From assembly GCA_016199425.1 (NCBI GenBank), contig JACQGT010000518.1:1-6144 (forward strand): a stretch of DNA of 6,144 bases, given 5' to 3'. The notes beneath the pieces are model-generated. The model saw only the letters and a program-made list of their open reading frames with translations. It made no database searches and was not told the DNA's origin. Positions 1 to 5,567 of the stretch are shown one piece after another (the stretch's first letter is position 1; each line of letters starts with the position of its first letter). This DNA is from Chloroflexota bacterium. Its GTDB lineage: Bacteria; Chloroflexota; Anaerolineae; Caldilineales; Caldilineaceae. The translations under genes and the position numbers were made by a program.

Positions 1-45
1 AATCTGCGTCCCTATCTTCTTTGTCACACGCTGTACAAGCGCGCA

Positions 46-75
46 ATTGTAGCACGCCCCACGCCGAACAACCAA
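46..75 (-). promoter_or_regulatory. Possible leftward promoter for a gene beyond the left edge
   Basis: Read on the minus strand, TTGGTT (70-75) is followed after 18 bases by TACAAT (46-51), preceded by TG one base upstream (TGCTACAAT), which is an extended -10 arrangement. The same TACAAT box is used by two of the + strand promoters in this window. Transcription would start near position 39 and leave the window leftward, implying a gene divergent from the HEAT-repeat gene. The -35 box matches consensus at only three of six bases and no coding start is visible, so this is tentative. Confidence 0.3.
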
Positions 76-108
76 CTGTCGGGCCATTCCTATGGGTATT
101 CTCCCCAT

Positions 109-138
109 TTGACCAGGCGCAAAGAGAGTGGGTAAGAT
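109..138 (+). promoter_or_regulatory. Promoter of the HEAT-repeat gene
   Basis: TTGACC (109-114, five of six consensus bases) and TAAGAT (133-138, four of six) are separated by 18 bases, fitting a housekeeping sigma-70-type promoter. Transcription would start near 145, giving a leader of about 45 nt that contains the ribosome binding site at 175-181. An in-frame ATG at 154 would lie only about nine bases into this transcript, which favours the start at 190. Confidence 0.55.
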
Positions 139-174
139 GGCAGTAGAAGGCGGATGTTTCGCCACAAAGAGGGC

Positions 175-181
175 AAAGGAG
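175..181 (+). promoter_or_regulatory. Ribosome binding site that sets the HEAT gene start
   Basis: AAAGGAG lies eight bases before the ATG at 190, the best Shine-Dalgarno match and spacing in the window. The earlier in-frame ATG at 154 has only GAAGG three bases away, too close to work well. This decides the start in favour of 190. Confidence 0.7.
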
Positions 182-189
182 TCAGGCAT

Positions 190-792
190 ATGAAATCTAC
201 CGGCAAAAGCCATTGGGAGCGCTTTCGGGCTGCGGTCGCCGCAGGCGATGACGAAAAGGCAAAGTCGCTGGTTGCCCTGCTCTCCCCGGCAGATATGCCC
301 CGTCTGGTGGAGTTGGCCGAAGGCGGTGGAGATGGCCGCTGGTGGGCTGTGCGCGGGCTGGCCGCCGTGGGTGATGCGCAGGCCCTCCCTGTCATTGTCG
401 CCTCTCTGACAGATGGCGATCCCGCAATCCGGTCGGTGGCAGCCCTGGCCCTGGCCGGCCTGCATCAGCGCCACCCAGAAGCAGTGCGCCACTCCCTGCC
501 CCGGCTGGTCCAATTGCTGGCCGACGACGACGGGCTGGTGCGTCAAAGCGCGGCGGACAGTCTGGCCCGGTGCGGTGACGGCGCGGTGGATGCCCTGGCC
601 GACGCGCTCAACAGCCCCCACGAGGGGGTACGCGTGCGGGCAGCCGCGGCCCTGCACCGCATCGGCACAATAGCAGCCGCCCCGCCCCTCTATCACCACC
701 TGGAGGACAACAACCCGCTTGTGCGCCACTACGCCTATGAGACGCTGGACCGGCTGGGGCTATTGACGAATCTTTTGCTGGCGCGCCAATAG
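190..792 (+). CDS. HEAT-repeat protein (PBS-lyase HEAT-like)
   Basis: A 200-residue soluble, all-helical protein. Residues 1-45 form a charged helical lead-in (MKSTGKSHWERFRAAVAAGD). About five HEAT-type helix pairs follow, at roughly 46-73, 76-110, 113-140, 145-172 and 175-192. Their recurring pattern is D/G-x-x-V/I-R followed by an Ala/Leu-rich helix and a Gly turn, for example DPAIRSVAALAL, GLVRQSAADSLARCGD, GVRVRAAAALHRIG and PLVRHYAYETLDRLG. There is no signal peptide, membrane helix or catalytic motif. HEAT-like arrays usually act as protein-binding scaffolds, and some relatives are phycocyanobilin lyase subunits, but nothing nearby suggests bilin chemistry. The partner is unknown. It has its own promoter and a strong ribosome binding site. 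An alternative start at 154 would add 12 residues. The fold is clear; the function is not. Confidence 0.85.
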   Translation: MKSTGKSHWERFRAAVAAGDDEKAKSLVALLSPADMPRLVELAEGGGDGRWWAVRGLAAVGDAQALPVIVASLTDGDPAIRSVAALALAGLHQRHPEAVRHSLPRLVQLLADDDGLVRQSAADSLARCGDGAVDALADALNSPHEGVRVRAAAALHRIGTIAAAPPLYHHLEDNNPLVRHYAYETLDRLGLLTNLLLARQ

Positions 793-830
793 GTTGCGCG
801 GGTGTATTTTACGTTGGGGGTGAAGGTGCC

Positions 831-896
831 TGATTCCGGGAATCGCCCAGACGATCTCTGACTTTGCCAACTGGCACTGGGCGATTCCCGGAATCG
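831..896. repeat. Inverted repeat element, copy 1 (60-bp core)
   Basis: Two perfect 19-bp complementary arms, 832-850 and 877-895, flank a 26-base spacer; 831/896 adds a U-G pair. Each arm carries TTCCGGGAA or its complement inside a self-complementary stretch (GATTCC-G-GGAATC). The spacer has a small hairpin of its own (TGCCA 865-869, TGGCA 872-876). The element starts 38 bases after the HEAT gene stop. No T-run follows on either strand, so it is not a classical intrinsic terminator, though it could still end or protect the transcript. A second copy with the same core layout lies at 5297-5374. Confidence 0.85.
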
Positions 897-937
897 TGTG
901 CCCCAAAATTGAAATACACCTCATTTGCGTCTTTCAC

Positions 938-967
938 TTGACGTCTTTCCTCTGGCGCAGGTACAAT
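938..967 (+). promoter_or_regulatory. Promoter of the GH3-like gene, giving a leaderless mRNA
   Basis: TTGACG (938-943, five of six) and TACAAT (962-967, five of six) are separated by 18 bases. The -10 box ends seven bases before the ATG at 975, so transcription should start at or within a base or two of that codon. No Shine-Dalgarno sequence lies between the -10 box and the ATG, which fits leaderless translation. Confidence 0.7.
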
Positions 968-974
968 AGAGCGG

Positions 975-3900
975 ATGAACCAATCCGAATCCTTGCCATT
1001 CCTCCCTATCCCCGCAAAGACCCGCAGACGTCGCCTGCTCATTTTGGGCATGAGTGTGGCGTTCATCCTCTTCTGGTTGTTTTCTGGTCTGGAGCGCAGC
1101 CAGACACTTTTGGCCCAGGAAGCCCCGCCTACCCCTACTCCAATCCCGGCATATCTTGATGATACCCAGGGGTTTGAAGAAGCAACGCCTCCCCTGCGCG
1201 TCACCACCTCCATCACCGAAACCTTTCGGGCCATCGCCACGGCCACGGCCCAGGCTGCGCAGACAATGACCGCCCAGGCCACACCGGGCACAGCGACCCC
1301 TACTGCCTTTCCCACGCCCACCCCAGGGCCGGACGACCTGCTCACCCAGGAGATCAACCGGATCATTGGGGGTATGAGTGTGGCTGACCGGGTAGGCCAA
1401 CTCTTCGTCATCGACTTTCAGGGCAACCAGACGGCAATCAACAGCGACATCGCCGAGCTACTCCAGGAATACCGGATCGGCGGTGTGGTGATCAGCCCGG
1501 AGAGCCGCAACTTCAGCAATGTGAGCGGCGGCGATACGCCAGTCCAGGTGGCGATCCTGACCAATCAGTTGCAGGCCCTGGCCTACGGGGTCTACCTGCG
1601 CCCAGATCAGGCGCTCAATCCGCCTGCTGCATTGCTGCGCGAGCCAGAGACGTTGAACTTGGGCATTTTCCAGCGGGTTTCCCAGTCGATCCCCCTGTTT
1701 GTGGGTGTTGAACAGATGGGCGATGATCTGGTCAACACCAGTCTGCGCCAGGGTTTTACGACGCTCCCTTCCCAGATGGCTCTGGGCGCCACGTGGAACC
1801 CGGAATTGGTCCAGAGTGTGGGTGTGGTGGCGGGTCGGGAGCTGGCCGCGGTGGGCGTGAATCTGCTCTTGGGGCCAGGGCTGGATGTGTTGGAGCAGCC
1901 CCGCCCAGATTTGGGCGCGGGGTTGAGTGTGCAAAGTTTTGGCGGCGATCCCTATTGGGTCGGCAAATTGGGCCAGGCCTACATCAGCGGTATCCACCAG
2001 GGCAGCAACCAGCGGGTGGCTACCCTGGCCTCCCACTTCCCCGGCCAGGGGGGGACCGACCGCCGCCCGGATGAGGAAGTGGCAACCATCCAGAAAAGTT
2101 TGCAGGAGTTGCGGCGCACCGACTTGCTGCCCTTCGCCAGCGTGACCAATCAGTCGTCGGCCATCCTGCGCAGCGACGGCAACCCGGCCATGACCGAAGG
2201 GCTGATCTCCGGCCACATTCGCTACAGCAGTTTCCAGGGCAGCCGGGAACGCACCCCACCCATCAGTTTAGCCACCGAGTTGGGTACGATTCTGGCCCTG
2301 GAGGAGTTTGCTGGCTGGCGGGCCCAGGGCGGTCTGGTGATGAGTGACGCCCTGGGCCTGCCCGCTGTGCGTCGCTATTACGACCCCAAACTGGAGCGCT
2401 TTCAACGCAAACAGATTGCGCTGGACGCCTTTCTGGCCGGCAACGATCTGCTCTATCTCTCCCGTTTTTCTCTGACAGACAAGTGGGAAGATGCCCGCAA
2501 TAACATTAAGGAGACGGTCCTCTTCTTTCGCGATCTCTACACCCGGGACCCCAACTTTGCCGCCAGAGTTGATGATTCTCTGCGCCGGATTTTGCGTCTC
2601 AAGTTTCGTCTCTATGCGCCCGCACAGGTGGGAGCGGCTGCCCCGGCCAGCGCGGCGACGGCCCGGATCAGTCTGGCCGATGTGCTGGTGCGCCCGGAAC
2701 AATTGCGGGTGCTGAGCGGGTCAAGCCGGGATGAAGCCCAGGCGCTCATCGGCCAGGTGGCCCGCGACGCCTTGACGATTCTCTACCCGGACCCCCAGGG
2801 CCTGAGCGACACCCTCCCCCAGGCACCCCAGCCCACCGACCGGCTGCTCATTTTTACCGACAGCCGACAGGTGGCCGAGTGCCCGGACTGCACGCCGATT
2901 CGTGCCATCGATCCCCAGGCGCTGGAAACAATCATTCTGCGGCTCTACGGCCCCGACGCAACCGGTCAACTCTCGCCCGATTACATCGTCAGCTATACCT
3001 TCGAGGAGTTGAGCGCGTTCTTGCGCGACGCAGCCGCGCCGGAGCTGGCCGCGGCTTTGGACACCGCCATCGAAGAGGCCGACTGGCTGATCTTTGCCAT
3101 GTCGGACGTGGACGTGGCCCGCTTCGAGTTCAGCGATGCAGTCAAACAATTCTTACGCCTGCGCAGCGACCAGTTGGGCGCGCGTGTGGTGGTCTTCGCC
3201 CTCAACACCCCCTACTATCTGGATTCAACCGAGATCAGCAAACTGGCGGCCTATTTGGGCATCTACAGCAGGACCGAGCCATTTCTGGAAGCCGCGGTGC
3301 GCGCTCTCTTTCGCGCCGTGCCTGCCACAGGTGCGCCGCCGGTCAGCGCGCCGGGCACCCGTTATGGCAATCTGCTCGAACGGCTGGAACCAGACCCGGA
3401 ACAGCGGATCGAACTGAAAATCTTGAACAAAGAAATGGTGGCCAACCGCATCGGCGGCGGCGAAGTAAGCGTGCAGGCCGATGTGTCGATCGGCGATATC
3501 CTGGAGATCGAGGCGGGGCCGATTGTGGACCGCAATGGCAACCCGGCCCCGGACGGCACAAATGTCAGCTTTCGCCTGATCTACAACGACGCGGATCTGG
3601 CCCTGCCCGCGGAGCCAGTGGCAACGACGGACGGGATGGCCCGTATTGCTGTGCCCCTGGAGCGGCCAGGAACGCTGAATATCACAGCAACCAGCGTTGA
3701 CGCCCTGCTCAGTACGAAAATATCGGTCAGCATCCAGGCCGGCCAGAACCTGGCACAGATCAACATTTCCAACCCGCCCACAGAAGTCCCGCCCACGGCC
3801 ACGCCTATCCCAACACCCATCCCGCAACCCACACCCGTGATTGTCATCGAGCAGGCAGCCTCGCCCAAACCCACCGCCCGCGTCACATTGCTGACCCTGG

Positions 3901-4157
3901 CCGTCGTTGCCATCACCCAACTGGTCGTCCTGGCGCTCTTTCTCGTCGTTCTGGTGCGTGTCATGCCCCGCCCAATGCTCGTCTATCGCCTGCTCTGGGC
4001 CACCTTTACCGGTTGGGCTGTCTACATTCTCTACGGCGTCGGGCTGCTCCCCGGTGGCACCTGGCTCCAACTCAACCTCTATCCCTGGGGCGCGGCCGCG
4101 GTCGTCTTTATTGGGATGTTGATTCCGCTGGTTTGGCTGCAATTGAAGACAGAATAG
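975..4157 (+). CDS. Membrane-anchored GH3 (NagZ-like) surface protein with altered active site
   Basis: A 1060-residue protein. Residues 16-20 (TRRRR) precede a signal-anchor helix at 21-38. Next comes a Thr/Pro/Ala-rich linker (49-119), then a GH3 TIM-barrel domain (about 122-545), an alpha/beta region resembling a GH3 C-terminal domain (about 565-780), an Ig-like beta domain (about 810-922), a Pro/Thr linker (932-955), and membrane helices near 970-994, 1001-1024 and 1039-1056. Arg-rich sequence after the second helix implies both termini are cytoplasmic and the large domain is outside. GH3 landmarks are GVVISPE (170-176), GFTTLPSQMALGA (260-272), GPGLDV (300-305), SHFPGQGGT (353-361) and LVMSDALGL (454-462), where Asp458 is the likely nucleophile. 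NagZ enzymes remove beta-N-acetylglucosamine from peptidoglycan fragments, so a wall role is plausible. However, the usual KHFPGHGDTxxDSH and DQEGG motifs are changed, so activity is uncertain and a binding role is possible. It is far longer than typical NagZ (about 340-640 residues). The ATG at 975 supplies the basic residues before the anchor. The MreB gene follows after 123 bases. Confidence 0.85.
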   Translation: MNQSESLPFLPIPAKTRRRRLLILGMSVAFILFWLFSGLERSQTLLAQEAPPTPTPIPAYLDDTQGFEEATPPLRVTTSITETFRAIATATAQAAQTMTAQATPGTATPTAFPTPTPGPDDLLTQEINRIIGGMSVADRVGQLFVIDFQGNQTAINSDIAELLQEYRIGGVVISPESRNFSNVSGGDTPVQVAILTNQLQALAYGVYLRPDQALNPPAALLREPETLNLGIFQRVSQSIPLFVGVEQMGDDLVNTSLRQGFTTLPSQMALGATWNPELVQSVGVVAGRELAAVGVNLLLGPGLDVLEQPRPDLGAGLSVQSFGGDPYWVGKLGQAYISGIHQGSNQRVATLASHFPGQGGTDRRPDEEVATIQKSLQELRRTDLLPFASVTNQSSAILRSDGNPAMTEGLISGHIRYSSFQGSRERTPPISLATELGTILALEEFAGWRAQGGLVMSDALGLPAVRRYYDPKLERFQRKQIALDAFLAGNDLLYLSRFSLTDKWEDARNNIKETVLFFRDLYTRDPNFAARVDDSLRRILRLKFRLYAPAQVGAAAPASAATARISLADVLVRPEQLRVLSGSSRDEAQALIGQVARDALTILYPDPQGLSDTLPQAPQPTDRLLIFTDSRQVAECPDCTPIRAIDPQALETIILRLYGPDATGQLSPDYIVSYTFEELSAFLRDAAAPELAAALDTAIEEADWLIFAMSDVDVARFEFSDAVKQFLRLRSDQLGARVVVFALNTPYYLDSTEISKLAAYLGIYSRTEPFLEAAVRALFRAVPATGAPPVSAPGTRYGNLLERLEPDPEQRIELKILNKEMVANRIGGGEVSVQADVSIGDILEIEAGPIVDRNGNPAPDGTNVSFRLIYNDADLALPAEPVATTDGMARIAVPLERPGTLNITATSVDALLSTKISVSIQAGQNLAQINISNPPTEVPPTATPIPTPIPQPTPVIVIEQAASPKPTARVTLLTLAVVAITQLVVLALFLVVLVRVMPRPMLVYRLLWATFTGWAVYILYGVGLLPGGTWLQLNLYPWGAAAVVFIGMLIPLVWLQLKTE

Positions 4158-4176
4158 CAATGCACACACAAGCGAT

Positions 4177-4206
4177 TTGTCTTACCTTCCCCACACCCGC
4201 TATAAT
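4177..4206 (+). promoter_or_regulatory. Promoter of mreB
   Basis: A perfect TATAAT (4201-4206) lies 18 bases after TTGTCT (4177-4182, four of six). Transcription would start near 4213, giving a leader of about 68 nt before the ATG at 4281. Read-through from the upstream GH3-like gene is also possible, since no terminator is visible in the 4158-4280 gap. Confidence 0.65.
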
Positions 4207-4218
4207 AAAGTGTCAGTC

Positions 4219-4240
4219 TTCCACGGCTGCGGCGGTGGAA
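4219..4240 (+). promoter_or_regulatory. Hairpin in the mreB leader
   Basis: TTCCAC (4219-4224) and GTGGAA (4235-4240) are complementary around a ten-base G/C-rich loop. It would form at the very 5' end of the predicted mreB transcript, about six bases after the likely start, a position where hairpins can stabilise mRNA. It lies well upstream of the AGGAA at 4266-4270 and so should not block ribosome binding. Six base pairs is modest, and any function is inferred. Confidence 0.35.
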
Positions 4241-4265
4241 CGTCGTGTGTGCGGCAATTCCGGTC

Positions 4266-4270
4266 AGGAA
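4266..4270 (+). promoter_or_regulatory. Ribosome binding site of mreB
   Basis: AGGAA lies ten bases before the ATG at 4281, an acceptable if slightly long spacing. It supports that start over the in-frame GTG at 4245, which would add 12 residues with no match to the family. Confidence 0.5.
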
Positions 4271-4280
4271 TCAGTATTTC

Positions 4281-5294
4281 ATGCTTGAAAAGCAAATCGG
4301 CATCGATCTGGGAACGGTGAACGTCCTCGTCTACGTGCGGGGACGTGGCATTGTTCTCCACGAACCCTCTGTGGTTGCCATCCGGGCCCGGGACAGCAAA
4401 ATGGTGGCCGTCGGCCACGAAGCCTACGATATGCTGGGGCGCACACCGGAGAGCATCGAAGTAGCCCGGCCCATGCGGGATGGGGTCATCGCCGATTTTG
4501 TCGTCACCGAAGCCATGCTGCGCTATTTCATCAAAGCGATTGTTGGCCGCTTCAATCCCCTCTTCAAACCCAAAGTAATGATCAGCACGCCCCGGGGCGT
4601 CACCAGCGTGGAAGAGCGCGCCGTTCACGACGCGGCCATGCAGGCCGGCGCGGGCGCGGCCTATCTCATCCCCGAACCCCTGGCCGCGGCCTACGGCGCT
4701 GGCTTGCCCATCGGTACGCCCACGGGCAATATGGTGGTGGATATGGGCGGCGGCACTACCGAGGCCGCCATCGTCTCGATGTACGACATTGTGGTGTGGA
4801 GCAGCGTGCGCGTGGGCGGCAACCGGCTGGACGAATCCATCACCAGCTACATTCGCAAAAAATACAACCTGCTCATCGGCGACCAGACCGCCGAAGAGAT
4901 CAAAATCGCCATCGGTTCGGCTCTGCCCCTGGAAGAAGAGCGGCGCATGGAAGTGCGCGGCCGTGATCAGGTCAACGGCCTGCCCAAGACGATTGAGATC
5001 ACCAGCGCCGAAGTGACCGAAGCCATGAGCGAACCGCTGCAGGCCATCGTCAGCACCGTGCGCGCCACCCTGGAAAAAGCGCCGCCTGAACTGGCCGCGG
5101 ACATCATCGACCGGGGGATGGTTATCACCGGCGGGGGCGCGCAATTGCGCAACATCTCCCGTCTCTTCACCGCCGAGACCGGTGTACCCGCCTACGTGGC
5201 CGAGAATCCCATGGCCTGTGTGGCGTTGGGCGCAGGGCAGGCGCTGGAAAATTATGAGATTATGCGGCGCAGTCTGCCGACTGTTTATTCATAG
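4281..5294 (+). CDS. mreB: Rod shape-determining protein MreB
   Basis: A bacterial actin of 337 residues, the usual family length. MreB forms ATP-dependent filaments on the inner face of the membrane that direct lateral peptidoglycan synthesis and set cell shape. Actin-fold motifs appear in order: phosphate-1 IGIDLGT (6-12), STPRGVTSVEERAV (102-115), connect-1 LIPEPLAAAYGAG (129-141), phosphate-2 VVDMGGGTTEAAIVS (152-166), GGNRLDESI (179-187), the adenosine motif MVITGGGAQLRNI (280-292) and PMACVALGAG (310-319). The N terminus goes straight into the first strand without the amphipathic helix of Escherichia coli MreB. Hydrophobic residues in the loop RFNPLFKP (90-97) could be the membrane contact, as in thermophile and Gram-positive MreB. 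Identity is very secure, though the Mbl or MreBH paralogues cannot be excluded. It has its own promoter. No mreC or mreD follows: the next gene is ridA. Confidence 0.97.
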   Translation: MLEKQIGIDLGTVNVLVYVRGRGIVLHEPSVVAIRARDSKMVAVGHEAYDMLGRTPESIEVARPMRDGVIADFVVTEAMLRYFIKAIVGRFNPLFKPKVMISTPRGVTSVEERAVHDAAMQAGAGAAYLIPEPLAAAYGAGLPIGTPTGNMVVDMGGGTTEAAIVSMYDIVVWSSVRVGGNRLDESITSYIRKKYNLLIGDQTAEEIKIAIGSALPLEEERRMEVRGRDQVNGLPKTIEITSAEVTEAMSEPLQAIVSTVRATLEKAPPELAADIIDRGMVITGGGAQLRNISRLFTAETGVPAYVAENPMACVALGAGQALENYEIMRRSLPTVYS

Positions 5295-5296
5295 GG

Positions 5297-5374
5297 CGAT
5301 ACACCTTCCGGGAAGCGGTCAGAAAATGGAGGGCATAACGAAGTTGTTCTGACCGCTTCCCGGAAGGTGTATCG
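5297..5374. repeat. Inverted repeat element, copy 2 (28-bp arms, same 60-bp core)
   Basis: Perfectly complementary 28-bp arms, 5297-5324 and 5347-5374, enclose 22 bases. The left arm starts two bases after the mreB stop codon. The 60-bp core (5306-5365) matches copy 1 at 834-893 in layout: 17-base arms beginning TTCCGGGAA and ending CAG, around a 26-base spacer. As RNA it would form a very stable stem that could end or protect mreB mRNA, but no T-run follows directly. The nearest T-rich stretch begins about 15 bases later, near 5391. Confidence 0.9.
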
Positions 5375-5417
5375 GATGACAAGTGTAGGTGTTTCGTTGT
5401 TTTTACGTTTGTGGCGT

Positions 5418-5446
5418 TTGACAATCCGTGTAGGTTGAATTACAAT
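5418..5446 (+). promoter_or_regulatory. Near-consensus promoter of ridA
   Basis: A perfect TTGACA (5418-5423) and TACAAT (5441-5446, five of six) are separated by the ideal 17 bases, the best promoter in the window. Transcription would start near 5453, about 115 bases before the ridA start. GTGTAGGT occurs in the spacer (5428-5435) and again 45 bases upstream (5383-5390), a possible operator pair but equally possible by chance. Confidence 0.75.
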
Positions 5447-5452
5447 TGAAAC

Positions 5453-5567
5453 AGCGCGCTTGGCAAAGCCCCACAACTCTTGCTGAGACGCTTCCTCCTT
5501 ACGCGATGCGCTGGAAATTTGTAGTTGCAGTCCGAACAGCGCACTGAGTCATTTGTGAGATTTGTTT
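5453..5567 (+). promoter_or_regulatory. Leader of the ridA mRNA with competing pairings
   Basis: The predicted untranslated leader is about 115 nt. TGCGCTG (5507-5513) can pair with CAGCGCA (5537-5543, seven pairs) or, alternatively, with CAGCGC at 5452-5457 just at the transcript start (six pairs plus a G-U). The two pairings exclude each other. The leader ends with only a weak ribosome binding site (GTGA, 5555-5558). No known riboswitch class is recognised. It may be an ordinary leader. Confidence 0.3.

Noticed and set aside
1..11. AATCTGCGTCC at the left edge is the reverse complement of GGACGCAGAT at the right edge (6135-6144), suggesting flanking inverted repeats.
   Set aside because: Many ten-base matches are expected by chance when a window of this size is compared with itself on both strands, and the window edges are arbitrary. 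It may be a dispersed repeat fragment but is not evidence of a mobile unit.
154..189. An upstream ATG start for the HEAT-repeat gene adding 12 residues.
   Set aside because: It lies within about nine bases of the predicted transcription start and has a poorly spaced ribosome binding site, whereas the ATG at 190 has AAAGGAG eight bases upstream.
832..895. Reading the three inverted repeats (832-895, 5297-5374, 6023-6057) as ordinary Rho-independent terminators.
   Set aside because: None is followed directly by a T-run on either strand. Termination remains possible, but the classical signature is missing, so they are annotated as repeats.
809..1411. Long minus-strand reading frames opposite the GH3-like gene and opposite mreB, for example 809-1411, 3225-4169 and 4200-5144.
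   Set aside because: They lie antisense to securely identified genes, have low-complexity or nonsensical translations, and are expected in GC-rich DNA with strong third-position bias.
4245..4280. An upstream GTG start for mreB adding 12 residues.
   Set aside because: The added residues do not resemble MreB N termini, and the ATG at 4281 has a ribosome binding site and places IGIDLGT at the usual distance.
5494..5500. CCTCCTT in the ridA leader, identical to the anti-Shine-Dalgarno core of 16S rRNA, possibly masking a ribosome binding site.
   Set aside because: No purine-rich AGGAGG partner lies nearby in the leader or at the ridA start, so there is nothing for it to mask. Seven bases can match by chance.
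5506..5547. A 13-codon reading frame in the ridA leader (MRWKFVVAVRTAH), a possible leader peptide.
   Set aside because: It has no Shine-Dalgarno sequence; the bases before it (CCTCCTT) are the opposite of one. Composition shows no run of a regulatory amino acid.
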